Source: an uncultured Flavobacteriales bacterium (GTDB lineage Bacteria > Bacteroidota > Bacteroidia > Flavobacteriales_E > Vicingaceae). From it: 64,000 bases of DNA. Of the stretch, positions 32,573-43,900 are shown one piece after another (position 1 is the first letter of the stretch; each line of letters opens with the position of its first letter). The position numbers were made by a program, and so were the translations under genes. Under the pieces are notes generated by a model. It worked only from the letters and a program-made list of their open reading frames with translations. It ran no database searches and was not told the DNA's origin. The DNA lies in the NCBI GenBank assembly GCA_905479915.1, contig CAJQOH010000038.1:35914-99913 (forward strand), given 5' to 3'.

Positions 32573-34642
32573 TCACCTCAAAAGAACAACCTTAGAAACT
32601 TTTTTCACATTAATACCATCATCTTCACTATAATTAATCTTGCATATATAAACCCCTTCAGGAACATTCTCATTTTTGAATGTACCAGTCCATCCATTTT
32701 CAATGTTATTTGTTTCAAAAAGTTTTTCTCCCCATCGATTAAATATTGTAATATTAAAAGAAATAAAGTCACAAGAATATTCCGCCTTAAATGTATCGTT
32801 CAAACCATCTAAATTGGGAGTAAAAGAAGTTGGCACATACAAAGCACAATTACATAATTCTGATAAAACAACAATTGTATCACTTACAACTTCTTCGCAA
32901 TCATTGGTTACAACCACCCAATAGGTTCCTTCTTCACCAACACTAAAAGTTGAATCATTAGAATTGTCTTGCCACAAATAAGAGTTTACCCCTAATGCAC
33001 TTGCATCTAATACCAACCCCTCTCCTTCACAAAAAACAGTATCATTACCCATATCCAAACTTAAAGTTGGCACCATACCCACGCTTAATGTATCAGATGA
33101 TTTACAACCATCTAATTCCACTTCAACCCAATAGGCTCCCTCTTCATTAATACTAAAAATTGAATCATTAGAATTGTCTTGCCACAAATAATTGTTTACC
33201 CCTAACACACTTGCATTTAATATAAACTCTTCTCCTTTACACAGAACAGTATCATTTCCAAGAAAAATAGTAGGAAGAGGCTTTATTCTTATTTCATTGA
33301 TGACAGTATCTGAAAAATGATTAAAATAAGAGATTAATTTAACGTTAAAAGTACCAGTATCAGAAAATAAATGAACAGGATTAGTATCAACTGACACATT
33401 ATTAACTCCTGTAACAGGATCTCCAAAATCCCAACGTACAGAATCTAAAAATACAGTACTCTTTATTTTAAAAAACGTTGGATCCCCTAAGCATATATTT
33501 AAAAAACTAAATTCAGAAGATAATGGAGATGTAACTATACTATTGTAAAAATTAGGCAATCCATAATGTGAGAACGTTCCATTTCCGAGAGCAAATCCAT
33601 TAGCATTGTAATTACAACCCAACCCTAGCATATCTGGATGATTAATCACTCCTATCGCTGTAATAGTTAAACCACTTATTGCATGATAAATTTTCCCATC
33701 AGGAGCTAACTGCAAAGCTCCTCCTGCATAGAGTTTAGTAGCTAAGTTTATCCTAGAGGCATCTATTGCTGCTTGAGACCCTGCCTGAAGATTATATTGA
33801 CAAATATAATCAGTTACCCAGAAAGAAACGTAAAGTATATTACCACTAGGAGAAAATTCAACACCATAAGGCCCAGCAGGAGAAGGTACAGTAACACTCA
33901 TTTCGTTACTTACAACTCCTGTTGAATTATCAAAATCAAACAAACCTAAATAATTCTGAAAACTACAAGCCATTGCCAACCGACTACCATCTAATGAAGC
34001 TTTTAAATATCCTGTATAGCCTCCTGACAAAATGGGTGGACCAACATTGCTTATTGTGGGAGTAAGATTTAACCCACTTGAAGACAACAAATAAGCATGA
34101 AAAGCATCTGAATCAGCAATAGTAGTGACGATCCAAAAATCAACACCGTTACTATGTTGAACCGCAGTAAGTTTTTCTGATACACCGTTGGTTATAAAAA
34201 TATTTTTATTAGAAGTAACATCTCCTAAACCTCCATTCAAAGTCATATCGACTTCTGAATAGCTTAACTTTTCCAGAGATGGAGGTAATAGAGTAAATAC
34301 ATAATAAATAGTATTGGAACCTGGCTTTTTTACAATAACAGACGTTTGAGAACTTGTCTGATCACCTAATAAACCAGAACCATTTGGCATAAGATTATGG
34401 CTTGAGTCCCAAATAGTATCTCCAGATGTATAAAACAACAATTTACCAGTATTATCACTTATTGTTGCACACCCTTCATTTACCCTCATTTTCCCATCCG
34501 TTAAAGGTAGAGCTGTACCTGAATTAAAATCAATTCCTGCTTTATTGCCAAAATACCAGATATTCGCTTCATTTTGAGCAAAGAGAGTGTTAGCAACTAC
34601 AATAGTTAATAAAATAGTAAAACAAAAAATATTTTTTTTCAT
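32573..34642 (-). CDS. T9SS type B secreted protein with Ig-like repeats
   Basis: A signal peptide (ITILLTIVVANTLFAQ-like) starts the protein, with ATG at 34642; a GTG two codons upstream is in frame but less likely. The first 370 residues form a beta-propeller-like region (NEANIWYFGNKAGIDFNSG). A PKD domain follows (about 375-460, VRWDFGDPVTG), then two nearly identical Ig-like modules of about 70 residues (YLWQDNSNDS in both). A gliding-motility-associated type B T9SS C-terminal domain ends it (FTPNLDGLNDTF, FNRWGEKLFE, VPEGVYICKINY). It should be exported to the cell surface or medium. The role is unknown, probably adhesion. Confidence 0.88.
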   Translation of the reverse strand: MKKNIFCFTILLTIVVANTLFAQNEANIWYFGNKAGIDFNSGTALPLTDGKMRVNEGCATISDNTGKLLFYTSGDTIWDSSHNLMPNGSGLLGDQTSSQTSVIVKKPGSNTIYYVFTLLPPSLEKLSYSEVDMTLNGGLGDVTSNKNIFITNGVSEKLTAVQHSNGVDFWIVTTIADSDAFHAYLLSSSGLNLTPTISNVGPPILSGGYTGYLKASLDGSRLAMACSFQNYLGLFDFDNSTGVVSNEMSVTVPSPAGPYGVEFSPSGNILYVSFWVTDYICQYNLQAGSQAAIDASRINLATKLYAGGALQLAPDGKIYHAISGLTITAIGVINHPDMLGLGCNYNANGFALGNGTFSHYGLPNFYNSIVTSPLSSEFSFLNICLGDPTFFKIKSTVFLDSVRWDFGDPVTGVNNVSVDTNPVHLFSDTGTFNVKLISYFNHFSDTVINEIRIKPLPTIFLGNDTVLCKGEEFILNASVLGVNNYLWQDNSNDSIFSINEEGAYWVEVELDGCKSSDTLSVGMVPTLSLDMGNDTVFCEGEGLVLDASALGVNSYLWQDNSNDSTFSVGEEGTYWVVVTNDCEEVVSDTIVVLSELCNCALYVPTSFTPNLDGLNDTFKAEYSCDFISFNITIFNRWGEKLFETNNIENGWTGTFKNENVPEGVYICKINYSEDDGINVKKVSKVVLLR
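32890..33270 (-). repeat. 210-bp tandem duplication inside the type B T9SS gene
   Basis: The 20-nt phrase TGAATCATTAGAATTGTCTT occurs at 32951 and 33161, exactly 210 bp (70 codons) apart, and similarity extends for over 100 bp on each side. The strong DNA identity indicates a recent in-frame duplication of an Ig-like module. Confidence 0.8.
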
Positions 34643-34871
34643 CGACACTTGGTGTTAATTCATTCTCACCAAATTTAGAATCTAACATAGAATTTTGATA
34701 CAGGGATATACGGTATTTTCTATAAGTCTTTACACGTAAAATCAAAAGTCTTACACCAAGCATTTAGTTTTCTAGTTGGTTTAATGTTTTTAAAAAGATG
34801 TTGCAACTTGTATTTATACATCAATCGATATTACATATAAAACTCAAATCACTTTGAATGAAAAAATTACA

Positions 34872-37664
34872 CTAACAAAACTCACACCATTTGGCATCAC
34901 TAGAATGACTAAAAGAAATATTGACGTCTAATATTTGTTGAATCAATTTAATTAATAGTACTTCAAAATCTTCAAGAACAGTCTCATCAATTATACTATT
35001 CTTTTTTACACCAAAAGACATGTAGCCACTACTTAGCTTACGGAAAGAAATAATACCAGAAGTAATTTGAGTGTTATCAACCAGGTTAGATTTACTATAC
35101 ATAAAAGCGTACATCAACAACTGGAAAGCCTTACTTTTTTTAGCCTCCAATAACTCATCAACATGTTTCAATTGTAATTCTGTAGCTTTTACCAAACCTG
35201 TTTTATAATCAATTATCCTCAATTCCGCTCCACTACTATCAATTCTATCTGCAAAACCTTTCAATTTAATTACAGCATCACCTACTTTAATTTCCGACCT
35301 CAACTCTTCTTCCAATGAATTAATATACAATGGCTGATTCAGGTTCTTTACAAAATCAATTTCTCCCTTAATAAAAGTTACAATATAATTTTGAGCAATA
35401 TTTAAAGTCAACAAGTTTTTACCTGATTTCAATTCTTTATCAGTAAAGTTTTTAGAAAAAGTATCCTGCACTACTTGAGAAACTTTCTTTAGCATTAGTT
35501 GAAGATCTTCCTCCACAATATTCTTACCTACAAATGGCTGATACAAAACCTCTAAACTATCGTGCACATAACTTCCAAAAGTAGAATGATCAATTGTTTC
35601 TTCCACCTCATCAGCCTCTCTCACTCCTAAAACATACTTGTAATAAAAATCTAGCGGGCAATTTATATAAGCAATTAATGCTGAAGGAGAAATCCCATTG
35701 GCAAAACGCTCTTTAATCTTAGCAACAATGGCTTCAGTCTTTTGAACCTCGTGCTCAACTTGTTTTTTATTTAAAGCAAGATAGGTTACCAATTGTTTAT
35801 TTATAGTAATGTTATCAAACTTATCCAGTTCATTTTCTATCTGCGTAACAAAACGACTTTGTTCCCCACTACCAAACTCATTGGTTTCTGTATTGTAAAG
35901 AATACTTATGTTTTCAGCATTTTGAATTAAACGATAAAAATGATAGGCATAAACCGCATCCTTTTCTATATGCGTAGGCAAATTATAAGTATCATCCTTT
36001 TTAATATCAAAAGGAATGAAAGAATTAAATGTCTTCCCTGCCGGTAACACCCCCTCATTAGTGGACAATAGGATAACATTTTTAAAATCAATGTTTCGAG
36101 TTTCCAACATACCCAACACTTGCAATCCTTTTAAAGGCTCTCCATAAAGCTCAATAGAAAAAGAGTTTAAAATCTGCTTGTAAAGAGAATAAAAACTTTT
36201 GCTATTCTCTAAATAAGGATATTTAGTAGTCAAGTTAATCATCTGATTAAACAACTTAGCATACTGAAACAAATACTCTAACTCAATAAAAGAATCGTTT
36301 TTAGCTGAAACATAATGCTCTTTAGATTTTTCTACAAACCTTAAACATTGTTTCAAAATACTATTAATGAAACCACCTCCTTCAACCCCGTTCAGGGTGA
36401 CAATGAATGGAATATCCAATTTCTCATTAATCCATTCTAATTTTTCCTTATTAATGAAAACCCAATTGTGTTTTACAATTTGATTTTTAATCTGATTACA
36501 ATGTTCACTGCCAAAAACAATTTGACTAAAAGGCAATTGAAACAACTTTAATAAATCCTTATAGTGATACGTCAATTCCCCTTTATTTCCAAATCGTTCT
36601 GCATTAACCAACGCATTAAAAAATATCTCAAAAAAATTATTCGTGGGGGTATTTTTAAGAGGGTACCCCATTGTAACATTTATATTCGCTACTGATTCCG
36701 GAACAGATTGTAAAACAGGAATCAACAAATTTTCATCCGCTAAAACAACAGCTGTATCCGTATAATTTTTAGAAGCATCAATCTCATTTAATAGATTTGT
36801 AATGTACTTTGCCTGTCCTATATTCTGTGGTATTCCATAAATATTAACTTGCTTCTGCTCTTCTTTAAATTTATTGGTAATCCATTTAAATGGCTGAAAA
36901 GCATCTTGTTTTTTCAAGTCCCTTAAAAACAAACCGCTTTCTTGCATTTTATCTTCCAAGTAATATTGATCTGCATCAAAAAGAACAGCACATTTCCCTT
37001 GTTTTTTCAACTCCGAAATCAGAACCTTTTCTGCCTTATTCAATGCATTAAATCCTGCAAAAATTACACTATCCCATTTTATTTTTTTCTTAACAAACTC
37101 TTCTGGATTGGCTTTTAATTCTTCTGCAACAATTCGATAGGCCATCCCTTGGTAAGCCAATTTATTTTCTGACAAATACTTTTCAAAAGAAGTATAAAGA
37201 GAACCCAACTGCTTCCAAAAAAGTAAATATTGTGATTGAAAATCTGTTACCTCTCGCTCTCCTAAATTCCAAACTTCTAAAGCCCTAGCTTCATTAATAT
37301 GTTTAAAAAAACCTTCAGTTGGAACCAAGTAACGATCAATCTCATTAAAATCGTGCAGTAAGATTTGCCCCCACTTACTAAACTCTTCAAAATTTTCAGG
37401 TGTTGGTGTAGAGCTTCTATAAACATTATACAATTCGAACAATTGAGTAACATTATCAATCACTTCAACATCCGAAAGTTGTTCAATTAACTCTTCTGTA
37501 CCAATAATTTCAGGTAACCAAATAGGTTTTTCTATAAGCTTACTAAGGTGTTGTTTTAAAAATAACCCTGCTCTTTTATTGGGCAACACAATACAAAGAT
37601 CACTTAGGTTATCTGGATAGGTATCGACTAAATACTGTGCTGTTTTGGCTAGAAATGTATCCAA
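34872..37664 (-). CDS. AddB-like PD-(D/E)XK nuclease with degenerate helicase domain
   Basis: This 930-residue protein resembles the AddB-type partner of recombination helicase-nucleases. The N terminus has a degenerate P-loop region (VLPNKRAGLFLKQHL), and the middle contains UvrD-like helicase segments without clear Walker residues. The C-terminal RecB-type nuclease domain has CPLDFYYKY, GFADRID and LRIIDYKTG. Iron-sulfur-ligating Cys are suggested by the CPLD Cys and the terminal WCEFC, but the protein stops at that CEFC and lacks the usual last Cys. The start is TTG at 37664, with no ATG nearby. An AddA helicase gene is not in the window. Confidence 0.8.
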   Translation of the reverse strand: MDTFLAKTAQYLVDTYPDNLSDLCIVLPNKRAGLFLKQHLSKLIEKPIWLPEIIGTEELIEQLSDVEVIDNVTQLFELYNVYRSSTPTPENFEEFSKWGQILLHDFNEIDRYLVPTEGFFKHINEARALEVWNLGEREVTDFQSQYLLFWKQLGSLYTSFEKYLSENKLAYQGMAYRIVAEELKANPEEFVKKKIKWDSVIFAGFNALNKAEKVLISELKKQGKCAVLFDADQYYLEDKMQESGLFLRDLKKQDAFQPFKWITNKFKEEQKQVNIYGIPQNIGQAKYITNLLNEIDASKNYTDTAVVLADENLLIPVLQSVPESVANINVTMGYPLKNTPTNNFFEIFFNALVNAERFGNKGELTYHYKDLLKLFQLPFSQIVFGSEHCNQIKNQIVKHNWVFINKEKLEWINEKLDIPFIVTLNGVEGGGFINSILKQCLRFVEKSKEHYVSAKNDSFIELEYLFQYAKLFNQMINLTTKYPYLENSKSFYSLYKQILNSFSIELYGEPLKGLQVLGMLETRNIDFKNVILLSTNEGVLPAGKTFNSFIPFDIKKDDTYNLPTHIEKDAVYAYHFYRLIQNAENISILYNTETNEFGSGEQSRFVTQIENELDKFDNITINKQLVTYLALNKKQVEHEVQKTEAIVAKIKERFANGISPSALIAYINCPLDFYYKYVLGVREADEVEETIDHSTFGSYVHDSLEVLYQPFVGKNIVEEDLQLMLKKVSQVVQDTFSKNFTDKELKSGKNLLTLNIAQNYIVTFIKGEIDFVKNLNQPLYINSLEEELRSEIKVGDAVIKLKGFADRIDSSGAELRIIDYKTGLVKATELQLKHVDELLEAKKSKAFQLLMYAFMYSKSNLVDNTQITSGIISFRKLSSGYMSFGVKKNSIIDETVLEDFEVLLIKLIQQILDVNISFSHSSDAKWCEFC

Positions 37665-37735
37665 TTTTGTATTGCTATTTAATTTTTAGTGGTGAGCATA
37701 AAAATAAAGATTTACTCTATACAAAACACGAAAAA

Positions 37736-38446
37736 TTAAGCACTAACCTCTAACTTAAATCCTACCCCATGAATATTGCTAATTTGAATATTCTCATCAA
37801 AAGATAAATATTTTCTCAATTTAGAAATAAATACGTCCATACTCCGCCCACTAAAATAATCATCGTTACCCCAAATGTTTTTTAGAATCAGCTCTCTAGG
37901 AGCAATATCATTAAGGTGCTCACATAAAAACGAAAGTATTCTAGTCTCTTTCTTTGTGAGTTTTTTTTCTTCTTTCGGATGAATTAAAATTTGATTTTTT
38001 ATATCAAAACTATATTCACCAATAGTGTATTGCTCTACCTTCTCTTCCTCTTGCTCTGTTAACGTTTTTGTTCTTCGCAAAATAGATTCCACCCTCAATA
38101 TAAATTCCTGAAAATCAAATGGTTTGGTAATATAATCATCAGCTCCAAGCATAAATCCTTTCACCTTATCAGCTTGCATTGTTTTAGCTGTTAAAAATAT
38201 AATAGGAACTTCCTTATTTACATCTCTTATAGTTTCTGCTACAGCAAATCCATCTTTTTTAGGCATCATTACATCTAGTATACACAAATCAAAAGGCTCA
38301 CTAGCAAAAGTCTTCAAAGCTATTTCTCCATCAGGACATAAAGTAACTTGATATCCATTTGATTTTAAATTGTCTTGCACAACAAACCCTAAATTAGAAT
38401 CATCTTCTGCTAATAATATTCTGATGTCTTTTGCTTCTTTTGACAT
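37736..38446 (-). CDS. OmpR-family response regulator, RprY-like
   Basis: The receiver domain (residues 1-125) has the acidic pair AEDD, the phospho-acceptor Asp in CILDVMMPKKDG (Asp 58), and LTAK. A winged-helix OmpR-type DNA-binding domain follows (about 140-234, with LTKKETRILSFLCEH and RSMDVFISKLRKYL). It sits 2 bp downstream of the histidine kinase gene in the same direction, so the pair should form one two-component system. Regulated genes cannot be told from sequence. Confidence 0.93.
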   Translation of the reverse strand: MSKEAKDIRILLAEDDSNLGFVVQDNLKSNGYQVTLCPDGEIALKTFASEPFDLCILDVMMPKKDGFAVAETIRDVNKEVPIIFLTAKTMQADKVKGFMLGADDYITKPFDFQEFILRVESILRRTKTLTEQEEEKVEQYTIGEYSFDIKNQILIHPKEEKKLTKKETRILSFLCEHLNDIAPRELILKNIWGNDDYFSGRSMDVFISKLRKYLSFDENIQISNIHGVGFKLEVSA

Positions 38447-38448
38447 AA

Positions 38449-39723
38449 TTATATGTTTAATGGGAGTTTAATTACAAATGTAGATCCTTTATTCTCTTTA
38501 CTAATCAATTTTACTGTTCCAGAGTAAGCTTCAACAATGGTTTTAACATAATTTAAACCTAAACCGAACCCTTTAATATCATGCACATTTCCTGTTGGAG
38601 TTCGATAAAATTTATCAAAAATTTGTTTCTGACTTTCCTTTGGAACACCTATACCATTGTCCTTAACACTAATCTCTATAAAACCATTATGATCGTGTGT
38701 TTCCACTTCTACCTTTGGATTTTCTTTTGAATATTTAATAGCATTGTCTATTAAATTATGTAGCGTATTGGTAATGTGTATTTTATCTCCTAATATGATA
38801 TGCTTTTTAGCATTTAACTGACATGAAATCTCTCCTTCTTTTTCTCTTATGATCAATCCAAAACTCTTAACAGAAGTAGATATAAGATCATGTAAATCTA
38901 TATCCTCATCCTCCAATTTCAACTTACTTTTATTTAAAGTTGCCAACTGCAACACCTTATCAACTTGGTTCTTTAAACGATCATTTTCTTCTTTAATAAT
39001 ATTGGCGTAATTCGTTAATCGCTCTGGTTGATTAACAATCCCCTCCTGTAAAAGAACATCAGCCGAAAGAGAAATAGTAGATATCGGAGTCTTAAATTCA
39101 TGGGTTATATTATTAATGAAATCATTTTTTGTTTCAGACAATTTCTTTTGTTGAAGAATTACATTAATGGTATAACCAAAAAATACCATTATCAATAAAA
39201 TTATAGAAGAAGAGAAAATCCAAATCCCCATTTTACTCAATATGTATGATTCTTTGGAAGGGAAAAATATACCAAAATAATGCCCATCCTTATCCCACTT
39301 CATATTGTACGACTTGGATTGAAGGTTGTCTTTTTCATTTTCTTCTAATGATATAAAATCCCCAAAAACAATTGAATCCGTAAAACAATCATAAATAACA
39401 TATTCAAAATCAATATTGATATTTCGATGCACAAACTCATTCCGCAACAAGGTTTCTAGCAAGTAAGGATTAACCGTATCATTAATCATTACTGTATAAT
39501 AGTTTGAAGAGACTTGCTTTACTGGATTAACTAACTCCGATTCATCCTGATGAATATCAAGCAAATCATGTGTAACATTTGTTAAAGCAACATGAACCCT
39601 ATCGTTAAATTGTTTTTCTTGAAGGTTATATGCATTCTTTACCCAGAAGATCTGAGTAGACACAACTCCAATCAACGAGAATATCGCTAAAAAAATAATC
39701 GTTCTTATTGTTTTTCTATTCAT
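38449..39723 (-). CDS. Membrane sensor histidine kinase, RprX-like
   Basis: Two transmembrane helices (about 8-27 and 166-188) enclose a periplasmic sensor region of 140 residues. The dimerisation domain has the phospho-acceptor His in NITHEFKTPIS (His 208), then N-box, DNGIGVP and GFGLGLNYVKTIVEAYSG of the ATPase domain. There is no HAMP domain of normal length. It is cotranscribed with the response regulator immediately downstream. The signal sensed is unknown. Confidence 0.93.
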   Translation of the reverse strand: MNRKTIRTIIFLAIFSLIGVVSTQIFWVKNAYNLQEKQFNDRVHVALTNVTHDLLDIHQDESELVNPVKQVSSNYYTVMINDTVNPYLLETLLRNEFVHRNINIDFEYVIYDCFTDSIVFGDFISLEENEKDNLQSKSYNMKWDKDGHYFGIFFPSKESYILSKMGIWIFSSSIILLIMVFFGYTINVILQQKKLSETKNDFINNITHEFKTPISTISLSADVLLQEGIVNQPERLTNYANIIKEENDRLKNQVDKVLQLATLNKSKLKLEDEDIDLHDLISTSVKSFGLIIREKEGEISCQLNAKKHIILGDKIHITNTLHNLIDNAIKYSKENPKVEVETHDHNGFIEISVKDNGIGVPKESQKQIFDKFYRTPTGNVHDIKGFGLGLNYVKTIVEAYSGTVKLISKENKGSTFVIKLPLNI

Positions 39724-39884
39724 CTTTTGCTAAAGATAATAAAAATGAAATTCAATATTTAAAAGCCTTTTCTTTTAACACTTTTTTAATATTACTTTTG
39801 TCCTTGAATTTAAAAAATAAGACATAGATGAAACACGCTTTTAGCGAGTTCCATTTTACACTAACTAAACAATAGAAAAGACAA

Positions 39885-40760
39885 ATGAAAGCATACGTTT
39901 TTCCGGGACAAGGATCTCAATTTGTAGGAATGGGAAAAGACCTTTACGAAGGGTCTGAATTAGCAAAAGAAATGTTTGAAAAAGCCAATGAAATTTTAGG
40001 TTTTAGAATTACAGATATAATGTTTGATGGAGAGGCTGAAGATTTAAAACAAACAAAAGTTACTCAGCCCGCTATCTTTTTACATTCAGTAATCTTAGCA
40101 AAAACACTAGGCGATGATTTTAAACCTGATATGGTAGCAGGTCATTCTTTAGGTGAGTTTTCTGCACTTGTAGCAAATGGCACTTTAAATTTTGAAGATG
40201 CTCTTAAATTAGTTTCTGCAAGAGCATTAGCCATGCAAAAAGCATGTGAAGTTACACCATCAACTATGGCTGCAATTTTAAGTTTAGATGATGCTGTTGT
40301 AGAAAGTATTTGTGGAGAAATTGATGGAATAGTTGTTCCAGCAAATTATAATTGTCCTGGACAATTAGTTATTTCCGGAACTGTTAACGCTATTAACGAG
40401 GCTTGTGAAAAACTAACTGCCGCAGGAGCTAGAAGAGCTTTAGTTTTACCTGTTGGAGGAGCATTTCACTCTCCATTAATGGAACCTGCTAGAGAAGAAT
40501 TAGAAGCGGCAATTAACAACACCACTTTTAATACACCAACTTGCCCAATATACCAAAACGTTCCTGCTGATGCGGTTACAGATCCTGAAGTAATTAAAAC
40601 CAATTTAATTGCTCAATTAACTGCACCAGTTAAATGGACTCAAACAATGGAAAAGATGCTAGAGAATGGAGCAACTTCAATTACGGAAGTAGGTCCAGGA
40701 AAGGTATTACAAGGTTTATTTAAAAAGGTAAACAGACAATTGGAAACAATGAGTGCTTAA
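39885..40760 (+). CDS. fabD: Malonyl-CoA:ACP transacylase
   Basis: FabD moves malonyl from CoA to acyl carrier protein in fatty acid synthesis. The motifs FPGQGSQFVGMGKDL, the nucleophile in AGHSLGEFSAL (Ser 88) and GGAFHSPLM with its catalytic His are all present. The 291-residue length is standard. It stands alone here rather than in a fab cluster and is divergent from the two-component pair. TACTTTTG at 39793-39800 could be a -7 element but lies 85 nt upstream of the start. A strong terminator follows. Confidence 0.95.
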   Translation: MKAYVFPGQGSQFVGMGKDLYEGSELAKEMFEKANEILGFRITDIMFDGEAEDLKQTKVTQPAIFLHSVILAKTLGDDFKPDMVAGHSLGEFSALVANGTLNFEDALKLVSARALAMQKACEVTPSTMAAILSLDDAVVESICGEIDGIVVPANYNCPGQLVISGTVNAINEACEKLTAAGARRALVLPVGGAFHSPLMEPAREELEAAINNTTFNTPTCPIYQNVPADAVTDPEVIKTNLIAQLTAPVKWTQTMEKMLENGATSITEVGPGKVLQGLFKKVNRQLETMSA

Positions 40761-40776
40761 AAAAATAAGCCAAATA

Positions 40777-40811
40777 AAAAAAGCGACTAATTAAAATTAG
40801 TCGCTTTTTTT
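40777..40811 (+). terminator. Rho-independent terminator after fabD
   Basis: AAGCGACTAATT (40781-40792) and AATTAGTCGCTT (40795-40806) form a perfect 12-bp stem flanked by A and T tracts. The loop may open to six bases. Confidence 0.92.
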
Positions 40812-40913
40812 ATGCCTTTAAATGGGAATCCAAACCGAATATTAAACATACAAGAGTTATTATTTAAGAATGATTACATTTACGGAGCACTATTTTTTTT
40901 ACTAAACACAGTT

Positions 40914-43900
40914 ATGAGACAAACTATCACTTTACTGGTATCCTTATTTCTATTAAATAACATTTCTAATGCTCAAGAGTATGTTCGTTTAATGGAAAAT
41001 CAAAATGCAAATTTTTACGACATTCAAAAAGCCTTTAATGAACACTGGGACGGGAAATCTTACGAAAAAGGTAAGGGTTGGAAACAGTTTAAAAGGTGGG
41101 AATACTTTATGGAACCTAGAGTTTACCCTTCAGGAAGAATAATAGACCCTTCTCTAGCTTATAAAGAATTTAATAAGTTTAAATCTACCTACGGTGCACC
41201 ACAAAATTCAACAAATAAAAAAGCTGCAAATTGGACCGCAATAGGTCCAACAAGCTTTAGTGACAATACTAGCTTAAGAATTGGAAGAGTCAATGTTATC
41301 ACACTTGATCCAAACAATAGTAATATCATTTACATTGGATCTCCAGCTGGAGGTTGTTGGAAATCCATAGACGCTGGTAATTCTTGGACTCCATTAACAG
41401 ATCACCTTGGATCATTAGGAGTTTCTGGAATAGCTATAGACCCTAACAATTCTAACACCGTTTATATCGCAACAGGAGATGGAGATGGGAATGATACTTA
41501 TAGTATAGGAATTATGAAATCTGCTGATGGTGGAGCAACATGGAACAGTACTGGTTTAAATTGGAACACTACCCAAAACAGACAAACTCGTAAAATTATT
41601 ATTGACCCTAACAATTCCAACATATTATTTGTTGTTACCACTTCTGGCATATTCAAAACTACTGATGCTGGAGCAACCTGGACAAATCTCATTACTGGAA
41701 ACTTTAGAGATATTGAATTTAATCCAGCCAATTCAAACACCATCTTTGCTTGTACAAATACAGCTTTTTACAAATCTACAAATGGAGGAAATTCATTCAA
41801 TTTCATTAGCTCTGGAACACCAGCTTCTGGTGTTGGAAGATTAACTCTTGCCGTAACAGCTAATGACACCAACTATGTTTATCTATTAGCCACCAATTCA
41901 AGTGATAATGGTTTTAAGGGAATTTATAGATCTACCGATGCAGGAGATAGTTTTGTTCTTCGAGCTAATTCTCCCAATGTTTTAGGATGGTCTCAAGCAG
42001 GAAATGATAGTGGCGGACAAGGATGGTATGATCTGGCTTTAGAAGCATCTCCTACAAATAGAAATGAAATTTATACTGGCGGAGTAAACATGTGGAAATC
42101 TACCAATGGTGGAGCTAGCCTATATGCAATTACTAACTGGTGGAATGTTTCAGGTAGTATAGGCTTTGTTCATGCAGATATTCACTCCATAGATTATTAT
42201 GGAAACACATTATACTGTGGCTCTGATGGAGGAATTTTTAGGTCTACCAACAATGGTACTTCTTGGACAGATCTAACAAATGGTATGCAAATCTCACAAT
42301 ACTATAGATTAGGGGCCAGTGCAATTGATGCGGGAACAATTTTAGCCGGAGCACAAGATAACGGAACAACTTTACTTAAAAACAATGTATGGACTCACCC
42401 AAAAGGTGGAGATGGTATGGAATGTATCGCTGATTGGTCCAACACAAATATTATGTATGCATCTTCTCAAAATGGATCTATCGCTAAATCTACTGATGGA
42501 GGGAACTCTTTTAATACTATTTCTAACAGTATTGGTCAGGCTGGTGCATGGGTTACACCCTACACACAAGACCCTATTAACTCTAATACTATCTACATTG
42601 GTTACAATGATGTTTGGAAATCAACCAACGGAGGAAATACTTGGAATACAATATCCTCATTCTCTGCTCCCCTGCTAAAATCTCTAGTTGTAGCTCCATC
42701 AAACAACAATGTTATTTATGCGGCTAACGACAACTCCATTAAAAAAACAACAAATGGAGGTGGAACCTGGACCGATATTACAACTGGTTTACCAGCAAAT
42801 GCAATAACCTACATTTCTGTTCACAACTTAAACCCTAGCATATTATGGGTAAGTCTATCAGGTTTTAATAATGGTCAAAAAGTATACAAATCAATTAATG
42901 GAGGAGCTACGTGGACAAATGTTTCTGGAAACTTACCAAACCTACCTATAAATTGTATTACTTATGAATACGGAACAAACAATGGTATTTATGTAGGTAC
43001 AGATGTTGGTATTTACTATAAAAATGATGACCTCAACTTATGGCAATTGTACAATGATAACTTACCTAATGTAATTGTATATGAACTTGAAATACACTAC
43101 GGTTCCGGTAAAATAAGAGCTGCCACTTATGGAAGAGGTTTATGGGAATCTAGTCTTTTTGTAACTGCACCTCCTACTGCTCAATTTCTTTCACCAGACA
43201 CAAATATTTGCCCTAACAATTGTGCTCAATTCACCAATACCACTCCTAACTTAGGGCTTCAATGGAAATGGTACTTCCCAGGTGGAACACCAAGCACTTC
43301 TACAGATCTAAATCCATTGGTTTGTTACCCTACCACAGGAAACTATGATGTTTCTCTTACTGTTAGCAACCCTGCAGGAAGCGACTCCGTACATGTTTCA
43401 AACTATGTATTAGTACAATCTCAATTAACAGGAACACCACCTCCACTAAACGAAGGTTTTGAAAGTAGTTCTGTAATTCCTAGTAATTGGAAAATCATCA
43501 ATGATGACAATGGTATTCAATGGGAGCACAACAACTCAGTTGGAGCTTATGGACTAAGCTCTTCATGTATCTTTTTAGACAATTTTTCAACTAATTTTAG
43601 AGGAGAAAAAGATCTTATCACATCCCAACTACTTGATTTTTCAAATCTAACCAACTCAAAAATGACATTTGATTATGCCTATAGACAATGGTCTCCTGCA
43701 AAAAATGACACACTAACAATTTACTACTCACTTGATTGTGGATTAACAAAAAGTATTCTTTGGCAGAAAGGTGGTGCTGATTTAGCAACTACAAACTACC
43801 TACCTCTTTACTTTACACCAAGCTCAACTGAATGGAAAAGCGACACTATTGACTTAAGCTTATTAGCAAGTCAAAGTTCTGTAGGGATATATTTTGAAAA

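Noticed and set aside
40812..40913. Longer start of the BNR T9SS protein
   Set aside because: The extra 34 residues come before a complete signal peptide, and the region overlaps the fabD terminator.
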